Assembly: GCF_003573695.1 (NCBI RefSeq)
Contig: NC_039364.1
Location: forward strand, 234,973,656-235,037,655
DNA length: 64,000 nucleotides
Source: Papaver somniferum
Lineage: Eukaryota > Streptophyta > Magnoliopsida > Ranunculales > Papaveraceae
Direction of reading: 5' to 3'
The position numbers and the translations under genes are program-made. Numbering within the stretch: the first letter of the stretch is position 1; every line of letters starts with the position of its first letter. Shown here piece by piece: positions 1-11,387 of the stretch. The notes below the pieces were generated by a model. It was given only the letters and a program-made list of their open reading frames with translations. It was not told the origin of the DNA and searched no databases.

Positions 1-2700
1 AGTTAATGCTGTCAAAAGCATGATCGTTAATTGTTGTCTTATCAGCTTTATCAGGTGATAATCTTCATGTTGAGTGTTATACATAAGTACCTTTCTTTAT
101 GTTGCAGTTATGTTAGTTAAGGCATGGCGATAGTCATTTATCAAAGGTTAAGTACAATAGCAGGAGTTCAATTGTAGCTCCAATACCACACATCAATTTG
201 TGGGATTAGTTTTTTCAAGTTTGTCACTGATCGGGTAATCAAAGTTTTTATAATTGTTGGAAAAGTAGTATTAAAAGTTTTCTTGTAGCTTTAGTTTTGT
301 TTGGTTCGGGGCTAAATAGCCAAGCTGAGTAGCTGAACTTATAACCTGGTTGTTAATGATGAAAGTGGATCAACAACATTGTGTATGTTGGATAAGTACC
401 AAAAATTTGCCTAGAGTTAAATGTTTCTCAAAGGTGTGTACGATGTAAGAAGTTCAAATTATTGTTTTTCTGTCCATCTTTAGGGATGAAGTTGGAATCA
501 TTATGTTGTAGCTACACAGAAGTTAGATTTTATTCTTTTGTGAAGTTTGTCACCTATCGACGTACTCAAACTGTTATTTAATTATTGGGGAATATAAGTA
601 TTAAAGTTTTGTTGTGGATTATAACCTGATTGTTAATGTTGTCAAAAGCATGATCGTTAATGGTAGTCTTATCAGCTTTATCAGGTGATAATCTCCATGT
701 TGAGTGTTATATATAAGTACCTTTCTTATGCTATAGTTATCTTTTAGTCTAGGCATGATGGTAGTCCCTTATCAAGGGTAGGAGGAGTTCAATTGTAGCT
801 CCAATACAACATATCAATTTGGGATCATCATGTTGTAGTTACATGTTTTTTTTTTGTAAAGTTTATCACTTATCGAGATAATCAAACTGTTATATAATTG
901 TTGGAAAATAAGTATTAAACTTTTCCTGTAGCTTTACTTTCGTTTGGTCTGGGGATAAATCCAAACCAGTAGGTGAATTTATAACCTGATAGTTAATGTT
1001 ATCAAAAGCACAGTGGTAGTCGGCTTTATCAGTTAATATCTTCGCATTGAGTGTTATAGATAACTAGTTTTCTTATGCTACAGATACCTTTTAGTTTTGG
1101 CATGACAGTAGTCGTTTGTATGTGCAATGGTGTACACTGAAACTTTGATTATAAACCACCATTAATGTAGAGACAGGTGCTGTCAAAATTAAGGGATTAT
1201 CGTGTATGAGTTAACATGCGGATGAAAGTCTGAGTATCCACATACACGAATGACACTGTAAAAGCAGAGCAGTATTTTATCTGTTTGTTTGGTCACTAGT
1301 TATCTGGAATTCTGCCATAAACAGTGTGCTGTTGGTTGGGAACTTTAGGTTATGTAGAGCTCTGTGGAGTGTGGACTAAGAAACTTACTATACCAACTAA
1401 CTTGACCAGTTTATGTATCGGAACTAGGACAAGGCTGAAGCTGCCATGAAAAGCTCATACATAAGTTATATGGACAGAACTTCCAACTCGACCTATTTCA
1501 AAAATAGGTTCCAGTTTGAGAATCATAAAGGAGGAATGGTTTCATGCAGTTTTTAAATATATAGATATGTTGCTGATAAAGAATATTGTGTTAGAATTAC
1601 ATAAACTTCTGCATTTCAATACAATTTTGTTTGTTTTATATATGCACTCATTATGATGAAAACAATTTAAACGTCCATATTTATTTTTCTATAATGAATA
1701 GGGTTTAGGATTAGGATTTTCTTTAATATCAATATAAGGAGTTCAATTTGTAGCTTAATTAGTATTGTTTTTCTGGCAATCGTTTAATAGAGGGATAGAG
1801 TTGTACCCCAACAATTTGGGATTATCATGTTGTTATTACGCGGACATTTTTGTTTTGCTTCGTGAATTTTGCACTGATTGAGGCAATCAAACTAATTGTT
1901 GGAAAATAAGCATTAAAGTTTTCATGTAGCTTAACTTTTGTTTGGTTTGGGGATAAGTGACTGGGCCAGTAGTTGAAGCTATAATATGATTGTTAATGTT
2001 GTCACAAAAGCCCAATGATTATCAGCTTTATTAGGTGGATATGTTCGTGTTGAGTGTTATGGACGATTACGTATCTTAAGCTACGATTATCTTTTAGTTT
2101 AGGCATGATGGTGTCGTTTGTTAGGGGTATATGCCTGTATGTGCAGTGGTATTCACTGAAAATTTTAAAAGTATAAGCCACCGTTAATTTAGAGATGATT
2201 AATGTTAAATCTAAGGGCTTTTTGTGTATCAAGATCAATATTTTATTCGTTTATTTGTTTCGTCACTGGTTATCTTCAAATCTGCCATAAACAGTGTGCT
2301 TTGGTTAGGGACTTTAGGTTATGTAGAGCTCTTCTGACTAAGAGGCTTACGGTACGAACTAATTTCAACTTAGACCAAATTTTGGTATGGGAACTAGGAT
2401 ATGGTTGAAACTTCTATGAAAAGCTCATATATGAGTTATATAGGCAACACTTCTAAAATGTATCTAGAAAAGGTGTTCCACTTTGAGAATTATAAAGGAG
2501 GAATGGTCTCACCTTTCATGCCTTTTTATTGCTTTAGTGGTGGTAAAATAAATTGCGTTAGGATTGCATAAACTTCTGTACTTCAATACAATATTATTCG
2601 GTATATATTGTATCCATAATGATGATCTTCCTCACAAAAAAACATGTCCATTCTAGTATTTGTAATCAGATCTTATGAAAGTGGATAAAGTATGTTCAAT
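1..2700. repeat. Degenerate tandem repeats upstream of RPN6
   Basis: No coding region is visible. The stretch is built from diverged tandem copies. The phrase TTAATGTTGTCAAAAGCATG and the following TTATCAGCTTTATCAGGTGA recur near 8-60, 630-690, 990-1040 and 1995-2035. A longer duplication pairs about 950-1720 with about 1940-2640: the shared blocks TCTGCCATAAACAGTGTGCT (1311 and 2280), GAAAAGCTCATA (1448 and 2418) and AAAGGAGGAATGGT (1528 and 2497) keep the same order and spacing. Since the RPN6 coding exon is preceded by a good splice acceptor, much of this may be intron of its 5'UTR. Intron versus promoter cannot be decided here because no upstream exon was recognised. Confidence 0.6.
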
Positions 2701-2754
2701 CTGTTTTTGCCTGAAACCACAAATGTCTGTACTAATGTATGTTTTTTATTTTAT

Positions 2755-2776
2755 TTTTTGTGTTGTCCTTGTGCAG
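2755..2776 (+). other. 3' splice acceptor of a probable RPN6 5'UTR intron
   Basis: A T-rich tract ends in TTGTGCAG at 2776, only 25 bp before the RPN6 start codon. This is a strong acceptor, so the gene probably has a leader intron and the coding sequence is a single exon. The matching donor was not identified. Confidence 0.5.
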
Positions 2777-2801
2777 AAATTGGGTTATCTAAGTTTTAGC
2801 C

Positions 2802-4070
2802 ATGTCTTCATCATATCTTCCGGCAACGAATGATTCAATTGCCCAGGCTTTAGAAGCCAAAACCCCATCTGAATCCATCTCCATCCTTTATCGTATACTT
2901 GAAAACCCTTCCTCTTCTCCCGAAGCTCTGCGCGTAAAAGAACAGGTCATTTCTAACCTTTCAGACCTTCTTACACAAGAGAAGAAGGGTGAGGAACTTC
3001 GAAGTCTTCTTACTCAGTTAAGGCCTTTCTTTTCTGTGATTCCTAAAGCAAAGACCGCGAAGATTGTCCGAGGGATAATTGATGCAGTAGCCAAGATTCC
3101 TAATACCTCTGACCTTCAGATATCTCTTTGCAAGGAAATGGTTCTGTGGACTCGTGCAGAGAAGCGTACATTTCTCAGACAGCGTGTTGAGGCAAGACTT
3201 GCAGCGCTTTTGATGGAAAGCAAGGAGTATTCAGAAGCATTGACACTTCTGTCCAGTTTGGTCAAGGAGGTGAGGAGACTGGATGACAAGCTTCTTCTTG
3301 TTGACATCGACTTGCTAGAGAGTAAACTCCATTTCTCTTTGAGAAACCTTCCCAAGGCAAAAGCTGCCCTAACTGCTGCAAGAACAGCTGCAAATGCCAT
3401 CTATGTTCCACCAGCCCAACAAGGTACCATCGATTTGCAGAGTGGGATTCTCCATGCCGAAGAGAAGGACTATAAAACAGCATACAGCTATTTCTTTGAA
3501 GCATTTGAAGCCTTCAATGCCCTTGAAGATCCTAGGGCAGTCTATAGCCTCAAGTACATGCTGTTGTGCAAGATTATGGTAAGCCAGGCTGATGACGTGG
3601 CAGGGATAATATCTTCAAAATCAGGCTTGCAGTATGTGGGGCCAGAACTGGATGCTATGAAAGCAGTGGCTGATGCTCACTCAAAACGGTCACTAAAGCT
3701 CTTTGAATCTGCCCTTCGTGACTACAAGGCCCAGTTGGATGAAGACCCGATCGTCCACAGGCACCTTTCCACCCTGTACGACACGCTTTTGGAGCAGAAT
3801 CTTTGCAGGTTGATCGAGCCTTTTTCACGAGTTGAGATTGCTCATGTTGCTAACCTGATTGAGCTGCCAGTAAGTCATGTTGAGAAGAAGTTGTCTCAAA
3901 TGATTCTTGACAAGAAGTTTGCCGGTACATTGGATCAAGGTGCAGGGTGCCTCATCATCTTTGATGATCCCAAGACAGATGCAATTTTCCCAGCAACATT
4001 AGAAACCATTTCCAACATCGGGAAGGTCGTGGACAGTCTCTATACAAGGTCCGCCAAGATAATGGCTTGA
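2802..4070 (+). CDS. RPN6: 26S proteasome non-ATPase regulatory subunit 11 (RPN6/PSMD11)
   Basis: RPN6 is a lid subunit of the 26S proteasome regulatory particle; it clamps the lid to the base and the 20S core. The 422-residue product starts MSSSYLPATNDSIAQALEAK and ends in the family's typical tail SLYTRSAKIMA. Length equals the usual 421-422 residues, so it looks complete. The N-terminal two thirds form the helical TPR-like solenoid (about 1-220); the PCI domain lies at about 225-390, including the winged-helix stretch RLIEPFSRVEIAHVANLIEL. The whole reading frame is one exon without introns, as is common for plant RPN6 copies with a leader intron. The start is the first ATG after the upstream splice acceptor and matches family N-termini. 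It converges with the WD40 gene: only 58 bp separate the two stop codons, so their 3'UTRs almost certainly overlap. Codons show no frameshift, unlike the two other genes in the window. Confidence 0.95.
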   Translation: MSSSYLPATNDSIAQALEAKTPSESISILYRILENPSSSPEALRVKEQVISNLSDLLTQEKKGEELRSLLTQLRPFFSVIPKAKTAKIVRGIIDAVAKIPNTSDLQISLCKEMVLWTRAEKRTFLRQRVEARLAALLMESKEYSEALTLLSSLVKEVRRLDDKLLLVDIDLLESKLHFSLRNLPKAKAALTAARTAANAIYVPPAQQGTIDLQSGILHAEEKDYKTAYSYFFEAFEAFNALEDPRAVYSLKYMLLCKIMVSQADDVAGIISSKSGLQYVGPELDAMKAVADAHSKRSLKLFESALRDYKAQLDEDPIVHRHLSTLYDTLLEQNLCRLIEPFSRVEIAHVANLIELPVSHVEKKLSQMILDKKFAGTLDQGAGCLIIFDDPKTDAIFPATLETISNIGKVVDSLYTRSAKIMA

Positions 4071-4128
4071 GATTGTCAGTGATGTGACTCCGGATTCTTG
4101 ATGGCCCTGCAATTCTTTACTCGAAAGA
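4071..4128. other. 58-bp convergent gap between RPN6 and the WD40 gene
   Basis: Both genes must terminate transcription in or beyond this gap, inside the other gene's last exon. Sense-antisense overlap of the 3' ends is therefore expected. No clear AATAAA signal is present within the gap itself. Confidence 0.6.
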
Positions 4129-7100
4129 TTATTCATGTAGTTGATTTGTATTTGAGGGGGAGCGACAATGCTCTCTTTTTGAGCCTTGAGATAGAAGTGG
4201 TGGTTCATATTTGATGCTTCCAGGCCAAGGTATTGCAACTGAGACGTCTTTGCATTGGAAATATTCATGAGATTGGGTAGTCACAAAACCTTTCTTTTTC
4301 CATGCTACTACATTCCGAAGCTTGTCTCGTTTCCAAACATATACTAAAGAATCCTCACTGGCACAAATGACATATTTTCCGTCCACGGTGAATGATGCTG
4401 ATATTTGACTGTTAGTGTTTCGGAAACCTGTCAACAGATGGTAAAATCCTACATTAGCAATTGCAGAATCCACAAATATTCAAGAAGTAACTTCTTGTGT
4501 AACAGGTCCTAGAATCAATGTGTCAGAGATGGTACCTCTAAATTTCTGAACTATGGTAGTACCGTTAAGTATCCGTATACGTGAATCTGCAGAGGTTATC
4601 AACACTTCAGAAGGATTCACTGGATCAAACTGTCCACAGAGATAAATGGATCACACAGAAGTTCAAGGAACTAAATGGTTTTCTTTATCTTTCAAAGCAG
4701 TGTCATTACCTCGAACCCGGTTATCTTTTTAGCTTGCGATTTCTTTTTGGTCTGCACATTTATCTGTTCTTTCTGCACTAACTTGCTTTCTGAAACTCCA
4801 AGAAAAGCTAATGTTATGCTTCTGACAAACATCAGTATTTTCTAAGATAGTGCATCTAACATTTACCCAGCAACAGGCATACCAGATGTGTCGTACAACC
4901 GGCCAAGTTCCTTTATGTGAACCGACCATTGCACCCTTCAATAATCCAAAACAAGAATGTGCACACACACAAAAGAGTTAGAAAGAAATGCATCACCAAT
5001 AGAACTTAACAGTTTTTTTTTTTTTCTGAGTACCTGGCCGTCAGGAGTATAACAAACAGCAGTAACCATTTCATGCAGATCTGTCCAGTCAACAACATGT
5101 CGATCCGGTATACTCCATAATCGAACTTTGGCATCAAGTGAACCACTGATGAAGTAGTCATCGTCTATCGGGTTGAAGTCTATGCAAGTTACTGCACCAC
5201 CCAAACCAAAGACCAGAACGTTGTAAGCAAAAAACACTCGGAACTTAACTTTAGGTATACCTGGAAAACTGAATTGAGTTAACTACAAAAGCAGTAAGTA
5301 GCATCTTACCGTAATCATTGTGCGCAAACAGCTTTAAACAACTCTTGCTTTCCATATCCCATAACCTGACAGTTTTGTCCATGGAAGATGAAAGCAGTTG
5401 CTGCAAAACCAAACAACTTGAGCCTCTCGACTGATCATTAATATACACTACATAGCTAAAATGAAATTTGGGAGCTGACATCATTTTTTAAAATTGATCT
5501 GACTGAAATACTCAGAGTCTGTTTGCACTCGGTGTCTGAATCTGACTCGGGCTCGAGTCTGACAGTTTTTTCTTATTTTCAGTCAAATCTGACTCAGACC
5601 CATGAGTCAGGAAATAAAATAACTCCGACTCATGGGACCAAGCTGCTGACTCACATATTTTTAAGTCAGATCTGTCTCAAAAAATAAACATATTGAGCCA
5701 AATCCAGATGAGTCATGTAATATTAGTCAGATCCGGACGACTCAAATGAGTCGAGAAAATATGTTTGTTTTTGGATCCAACTGACTCGAAAATACGCTAG
5801 TTAGCAGCTTGATCCCTTTATTCCCTGACTCAAAATCTGACCCAAACTAAAAGACAAACGGTCTGGCATCTGATTAGTGCTGATTCAGATCTAGATGACG
5901 AGTCAGCAATAAATAAACACGCTGTAAGATGGCAGTGCCGACAACTAGAAAGGACACTGAAGAGGTACCTGTGATTTGGCCAAGAGAGGTCCAAAACATC
6001 ATCCAGATGACCATGGAAAGAGCAAATAGGTTTATCTGTCAGTGAGAATGCAATCTCTGGAACAACAATATAGTCGGGAATTCTCCCCTTCTTGCTAGAT
6101 CCTTTTCCTCTTCGTCTCCTCTCTGACGGCATTGACAGAGTTTCCGCAAGCGGAGATTGCTCATGCTGAGACTGACTTGCCATGAGCTGAAGTGGAGTTG
6201 AGCTCCCATCATCCGACTGTTTTGATGACAAAATGTCACAATCCATTACTTCCCAGACATGAACAACACGGTCTTCGCCTGCACTCGCAAGAAACCGAGC
6301 ATCATGGCTAAATCTAATCCACCAAATTGAGCCTTGGTGAGCTGAAATTTCCTGGCACATGTAAAGTCCGGTTAGTTCTTTATGCGACTTCCCGTGCTGC
6401 CGAACTCGAGTCCACTGAGACGCCGTAGCTGGATTCTTGGTCGCTTGTTGTTGAGCTTGCAGCAATGCATCCTTATCAACCATGAATCCGTTAATCGAAT
6501 TCACAAACCCCTTCAAGTTTTTCAACAAAGAAACTCCTCTCTTCTTGCTTGATCTGAAGCTCTTGTTGAGCTGAGCATTCTTGTCATCACCTTCCGTTTT
6601 ATTTCCGTCCCGATCACGCGTCACATTTTCCCGTCGCATCAGCTCCTTCACAATGGGAGAATGGCCAACACTTTTCTCGAATTCCTCTATAGTTATGTGC
6701 TTCCCAGTTTGCGCATCACTCAGGCTGTTCCACATTCCGTTTTTATCCAGCGCATTCACGACGAACTCCTTGCCTGTATCAAGATTCTTTATGAAAAATG
6801 AACCTTCACTGCCACTCGGAGACATGGTTACTCTTGAACCACCAAGATATTTCAAGCCTCCGTATCCAGTTTCGATTTTTAATGGCTTCATTGAATCAAG
6901 AATCGGTGACTGCGGTTCGCGGTGGCCGAAAAAGGAAGGACCCGAAGGTGATCTGACAAGGTGTTTTATTGAATCAACACCAAGTAATTCTGTTCTTCGA
7001 AGTTTAGCATCTACACAAGCTGCTGTTGGTATGTCTATGTCCGATCTATGCCGACCAATGACTTTCTGGATGAATGTGGACGGCGAAGGCACTGCAGGTG

Positions 7101-7530
7101 CCGCCGCCGGTGGTAAAGGTGACGGTGCAGGCGTTTTCTTTGATTTTACAGGGATGAGTGGGACGGATTTCTTTGTTGTTGACCTACCGAATTCAGGCGT
7201 CGAGAATCTCAGAAGCGACTTATTGCTATTCAATCCCATTCCCTGGAGAAGACGTTTACGCCGATCTTTAATGGATCCAGGTGCAGACATCCAGATATCA
7301 TAGGCACCTGACATGGTTTCCTCTGGTTCATGAGCCTCCACATTAAACTCTCGCGGAGGAGGAGCAATGCAGGAAGAGAAAGACACACGACTGTCGTCAT
7401 ACTCTTCGTCGGACGATGAACCGAAATCGAGAGTAATCGCATTTGATATCCTGTCGAATGATTCGAGAAACTCATCATCATTATTTCCCAGTCCATCCCA
7501 TTCCATCATCATTGTCTTCCTGTCCGCCAT
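4129..7530 (-). CDS. Plant WD40-repeat protein (WDR44-like), seven exons, two frame-breaking indels
   Basis: Exons deduced from splice sites and family similarity: 7530-5969, 5400-5310, 5191-5034, 4935-4867, 4821-4710, 4629-4536, 4427-4129. The start [20 protein letters not shown] was chosen because it follows an upstream in-frame ATG that has no family-like sequence. Exon 1 encodes a long variable N-terminus with an [14 protein letters not shown] segment and the first WD repeat (from about residue 391, [20 protein letters not shown]). Later exons give [40 protein letters not shown] and [17 protein letters not shown], the order seen in plant WDR44-like proteins, so it probably folds as a beta-propeller. 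Two problems: exon 1 ends W-P-N-H instead of the family's W-S-K-S-Q, explained by one missing base at about 5981; exon 4 carries one extra base at about 4905 within GGAACTTGGCCGG. Each correction alone restores exon phase. As written, translation would stop early in exon 2. It is either a recent pseudogene or carries assembly errors. Function in plants is not established by the sequence. Confidence 0.85.
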
Positions 7531-8095
7531 TTTCAGGAAACAGAATTCACAGAGACAAACTGGGAAAAAAATTTGAATTTCTGAGTGTGTTATTTTCCTC
7601 ATCCATAGAAGCAGAGGCCGAGCGTAATATAACTTAAGGATAGTATTTGTGGTGGGAAATATTTTCCAATATTAGTAAAAAAAAAAATCCCTGTAAAACA
7701 GGGGTGTTAATAGTAAAATAAGCATAAACTTAGAGAAACGTTTGAGTTTTTCCCTACTGTTTTTTTTTTATTTGAAAATATAAATCTCATATTGCAAAAA
7801 ATCCAAGAGTTTCCAGGGGCATTAGCACGAACAAAAATGGTTGAAAAGTCTACTGTTTGGAAAAAAGTCTACTGTTTGGAAAAGAGTAAAACGACCCGCT
7901 TTTATAGTTGCTTTATCTGCCTCCCTTGAAACAAAACAGAGTTACAAGAAAGTCTAAGTTCTGTTGGTGTCCTTTATTTCACTTAAAGTTGAAACATTGG
8001 AATCCCCTAATAGATCTTGATTTTTTTCTATTAAGACGCGATCCTATTTCGATTTTAAAGATTCTTTTTTTTTTATAAAAAAGGCAATTAATTAA
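7531..8095 (-). promoter_or_regulatory. WD40 gene upstream region, containing a piece of the old TOC1-WD40 spacer
   Basis: No gene is visible. Positions 7640-7757, read on the minus strand, match the end of the TOC1 fragment at 14566-14660 (shared: GGGAAAAACTC, TTTCTCT, CACCCC, TTTTACAGGGA, AAATATTTCCCACCACA). In that fragment the same sequence follows TOC1 3'UTR, so this piece is probably the remnant of the original intergenic spacer. A 10-bp T run at 7759-7768 begins the inserted block. Confidence 0.6.
7743..7757. repeat. Left copy of the 15-bp direct repeat flanking the transposon block
   Basis: TGAGTTTTTCCCTAC occurs here and, in the same orientation, at 33446-33460. The two copies bound the 25.7-kb block that separates TOC1 3'UTR from the WD40 upstream region. 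Length fits a target-site duplication of a LINE-type insertion, and a T run follows this copy. Confidence 0.55.
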
Positions 8096-9346
8096 GGGGT
8101 ATTTTGGGTCACAACAAAGTAACCAGAGTTGCATTTGGGTCACAAATTTTTTTTAATTAAAGTTTAGGTCAGGCACCGTGATCAACCGTATTGACAGTTA
8201 AATAATTAATTTCTTTTTTAAATAAATTTTTAATTACTTAACACCGTTAGCACGTGAGTTGCACATGAATTTGACTCAACGGTTTAGATCAGTATATATC
8301 TCATGGACGGATATAAACCATCCACCAGAAACAAGTGACAACATATATGCACCGTCGATATTTATCCAATTACCACTAATCCCTCCGGCGCCACCTCAAG
8401 AAAGATGAAGAACAAAGTATATTTGATCAAAAAAAATTTCGTGAACATCAATTTCTTCCCAATACCAATAGTGAACATTCAAAAATTCTGCAAATTCCCA
8501 TCAAATGAAAGAATTAGATCAATCTCTTCAACTTAACATTACTAACAATTTAAAAAAAAAATACAATAATAGCAGAGACTTGTGAGAAAGAACAATCTGG
8601 CTCGATCTGACTCAGTATTATAATGAAAATTCTTCATATTGACATCTCAATACTTACTTGAATCAACTATAGACTATAGATGAAACTCTCTATTCTAGCT
8701 ATGGTTTTTTTTTAGTTTATTCGTTTATGACCTTAGTAGCACCACCATCAGATCTACTAGCACTAGCACTGTTTTTTTCCTTAAACCCACCACCGCCTAA
8801 CATAATATCGTACAAATCCGTAAGTTTTTAATGAAGACAAAAACGAGAGGAAGGAGGTGGTGAAGGTGTGTAAAAGTGGGGGAGGAGAGAATGAAAAAAA
8901 GGATCTAAAATGTGAAGTTCAGGAAAGAGCAATTCGGATAGCTTTTGGTCCGGTTTGAAATCGATCTAAAATGTGACATATTATATACTTTACGTACGAA
9001 ATGGCAAAACCTGGGTTGCAGCTATTTTACGGTGGTGCTGTGTATGTCGAAGAAGATGAAGAAAAGAAAGGAGCGACGGTGGTCGTGGGGGAGAAGAAGA
9101 TATTAGGTTTTGATTTTTGTCCGTTAGATTAGTCTTTGCTCTACACGTATCTAACAGAAATAAAATGGCATAGTAGGTAAATAAATTGAAAATTGAATTT
9201 TATTTGGTCATTTTCTTATTTAACCACTTTTTATATTTGTCAAGACGGTCAACTACAGTCATGTCACCCAAACTCTAATTAAAAATTTTCGGTGACTCAA
9301 AACGCAAATCTGGTCACTTTTTTGTGACCCAAAATCAAAATATCCC
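8096..9346. mobile_element. Non-autonomous Mutator-like element (MULE)
   Basis: The element is 1251 bp and is bounded by a perfect 9-bp duplication ATTAATTAA (8087-8095 and 9347-9355), the length made by Mutator transposases. Long imperfect terminal inverted repeats run more than 100 bp: the left end reads GGGGTATTTTGGGTCAC and the right end, reversed, reads GGGATATTTTGATTTTGGGT; both continue with an AAGT(A/G)ACCAGA block and an ATTA(A/G)AGTTT block. No transposase reading frame is present. The duplication is low in complexity, but its exact fit to the ends of the inverted repeats supports it. Confidence 0.75.
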
Positions 9347-9355
9347 ATTAATTAA

Positions 9356-10450
9356 TAATATGGTTTCAGGTGAATTTTCTTTGTTGTGATTGAAAGCTGA
9401 ATCAAGCTCTCTTGTTAGAACTTCTGGCCCCACCAAAAATTAGACAAATAGAAAACTTTTCGTTTTTTCACACCACCAATATTTCGTCCAGTAACACCAC
9501 CGAGCTTCGGACCTAAAAAACGAGACTTGCACGAGGACATTTAGAACCATACGAATCCTAGGTTTCTTTGCACGAAACGAAAAACAGCGCTGCTCTCTTC
9601 AGCAACTCTAAATCAATAAAAACTTCTGCACCTCTTTGGAATGAGCCGCAATCATCCGATGAAATCAATCGATCTCATCTTCCTAGATCTCTAAGAATAT
9701 CTTTTCTAACATTTTGTACCAACAAGGTAAAACTCAATCAGTTTTTATGTAATCTATATTTTTCTTGACATATTAGTTTATTAACCATGACTATGGATTA
9801 TCTTAAAGTACCATCGATCTTAATCGGGTGCATCAATTACAGGTATATAGTAGCACTTATTTTGCTTTATTTCATGTTTTTTCCGTGTTTCCTACAACTT
9901 AATATGACGAATTTGGAATCGACTCTATGTTGAGGTTCTCTCGAGCTCAATGACTTAATAAGCATATACGAGCGTTGGTTTTTATTATTGGTTTTCATAT
10001 TGTTTTAAAATTTTGAATGTAAGTTTCATTATGTATATTATCCCTGATTTTGTATCATTCAGGTAGATATTCAATTGTGCGTAGCATTGGTATATTATCA
10101 ATTTATTTTAGGATGCAAGCTTTCTAATCAGTTTAATTATTTTATAAAATAATTGGTAATTCCCCGCTTTTGCAGTTGAAGAGGAAGACGGCTACGTTCC
10201 TGAGTTTAACAAAGATTAATATTATTCATGATTACGATGCTATGTTTAAAATGAAGATGCTCAAGCATGCATCAAATCTGAGAGTTTGATGTCCTTGAAA
10301 ATTGTGTGCAGAAAACTCCCAAATAGGTAAGGTACTGGCTTTACCTTTATCTGGGAACCTACTATCTATCGATCCTTAGGAAATCAAATATTGCAGGATC
10401 AAGGCCAGGGAAATTGTTCGGTTATCTTTTCGAGATAACCAATTTGATCT
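9356..10450. other. Non-coding stretch, probably the body of a Helitron
   Basis: No convincing gene is visible. The segment lies between the MULE and a Helitron-type 3' end at 10451-10477, so part or all of it is likely Helitron interior. The 5' terminus (TC after A) could not be placed with confidence. Short open frames here have no recognisable family. Confidence 0.4.
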
Positions 10451-10477
10451 CGTGCAACGCACGGGCGTACACCTAGT
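10451..10477 (+). mobile_element. Helitron 3' terminus
   Basis: A perfect 5-bp-stem hairpin CGTGC-AAC-GCACG (10451-10463) is followed after nine bases by CTAGT (10473-10477), and the next base is T. This is the known layout of plant Helitron 3' ends (GC-rich hairpin about 10 nt before CTRRT, insertion between A and T). The hairpin core is very like published plant Helitron ends. Confidence 0.65.
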
Positions 10478-10565
10478 TGTATTGAAAAACTTTACTCATC
10501 GAAAGAATGAATGAAGAGAAAGGAGTACAGTTAGTTGTTCCTTATAACAACATTCCAATTATAAA

Positions 10566-11333
10566 TCAAAGTACTAAGAGAGTACCCTCAAAAATCTTAG
10601 TGTGCACAAACCAATTATACAATGTACACTTGACAGAGACAATGAGATGTTCTAGATTTCTCTTCTTGTTGTTATAAAGTATGCAATTCCTCTCCTTCCA
10701 GATGTTCCACCAAATTGCAAAAGGGAGAATCCCCCATATTTTCTTCACCATTACATTTCTTTTTCTGTTTTTTCATTCCCAAATATTTGTCTTTACACTC
10801 TCAGAGAAGACCAAGTTTACTCCAAAGTTGTCCAGAAAGTAATTCCAAAATTTCCTAGTTTCATTATAGAGAAGAAAGTGGTGAGTTTGAGATTCCTTAA
10901 CAGAAGAACATAGAAGGCACTGACTGTCATTGACTAAACCATATCTATGTAGGGCATCCAAAGTGGGAGCTACATTGTGACATAAAGTCCATACCAAGAA
11001 AGACACTTTTAAAGGTATCTTAGGATTCCAAATCTTCTTGTGAGGAAAATATAAGAAACCATCCGCATCAAGAGAACTGAAAAGAATTGAAAACATAAAA
11101 TTTGGCATAATTAGCCATTGTTGTTTTAGACACTTTATATTCAGTAGATCAGTTGTCTTATTATTCATCATATTATTAAACATAAAGCCCAAAAAGTTTC
11201 TGCATGACTTCAAGATCTTCAATGCTTCATTTACATTCGCTTGATTTCTCCATTGCACTATGTTGTTTAATCCTAAGGAAAAATGCATTCTTCTCTGACA
11301 GTCCCCTTCAACCCAGAAATCTTGAGAGTTCAT
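10566..11333 (-). pseudogene. LINE retrotransposon relic: reverse-transcriptase zinc-binding (zf-RVT) region
   Basis: Minus-strand reading shows the zf-RVT signature common in plant L1-type LINEs: IWNPKIPLKVSFLVWTLCHN, then CLLCSSVKESQTHHFL (Cys-X2-Cys...His) and KFWNYF. After a stop near 10773 the same element continues with AIWWNIWKERNCILYNNKKR, typical of the segment after zf-RVT. Catalytic RT and endonuclease regions are absent. The piece is a decayed 3' fragment and cannot move by itself. Confidence 0.8.
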
Positions 11334-11387
11334 GTCGTGTCAATGGGTCCGGGTCCTCCCGAGTTCCTGTAGTTGCATCTTTTCTGA

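Noticed and set aside
5500..5930. Repeated GACTCA/GAGTC motifs in the WD40 intron as regulatory sites
   Set aside because: They are a local low-complexity repeat of an ACTCAGA-type motif inside intron 1; no independent support for function.
6581..7303. 240-residue plus-strand open frame
   Set aside because: It is the antisense shadow of WD40 exon 1; composition and family similarity support the minus strand.
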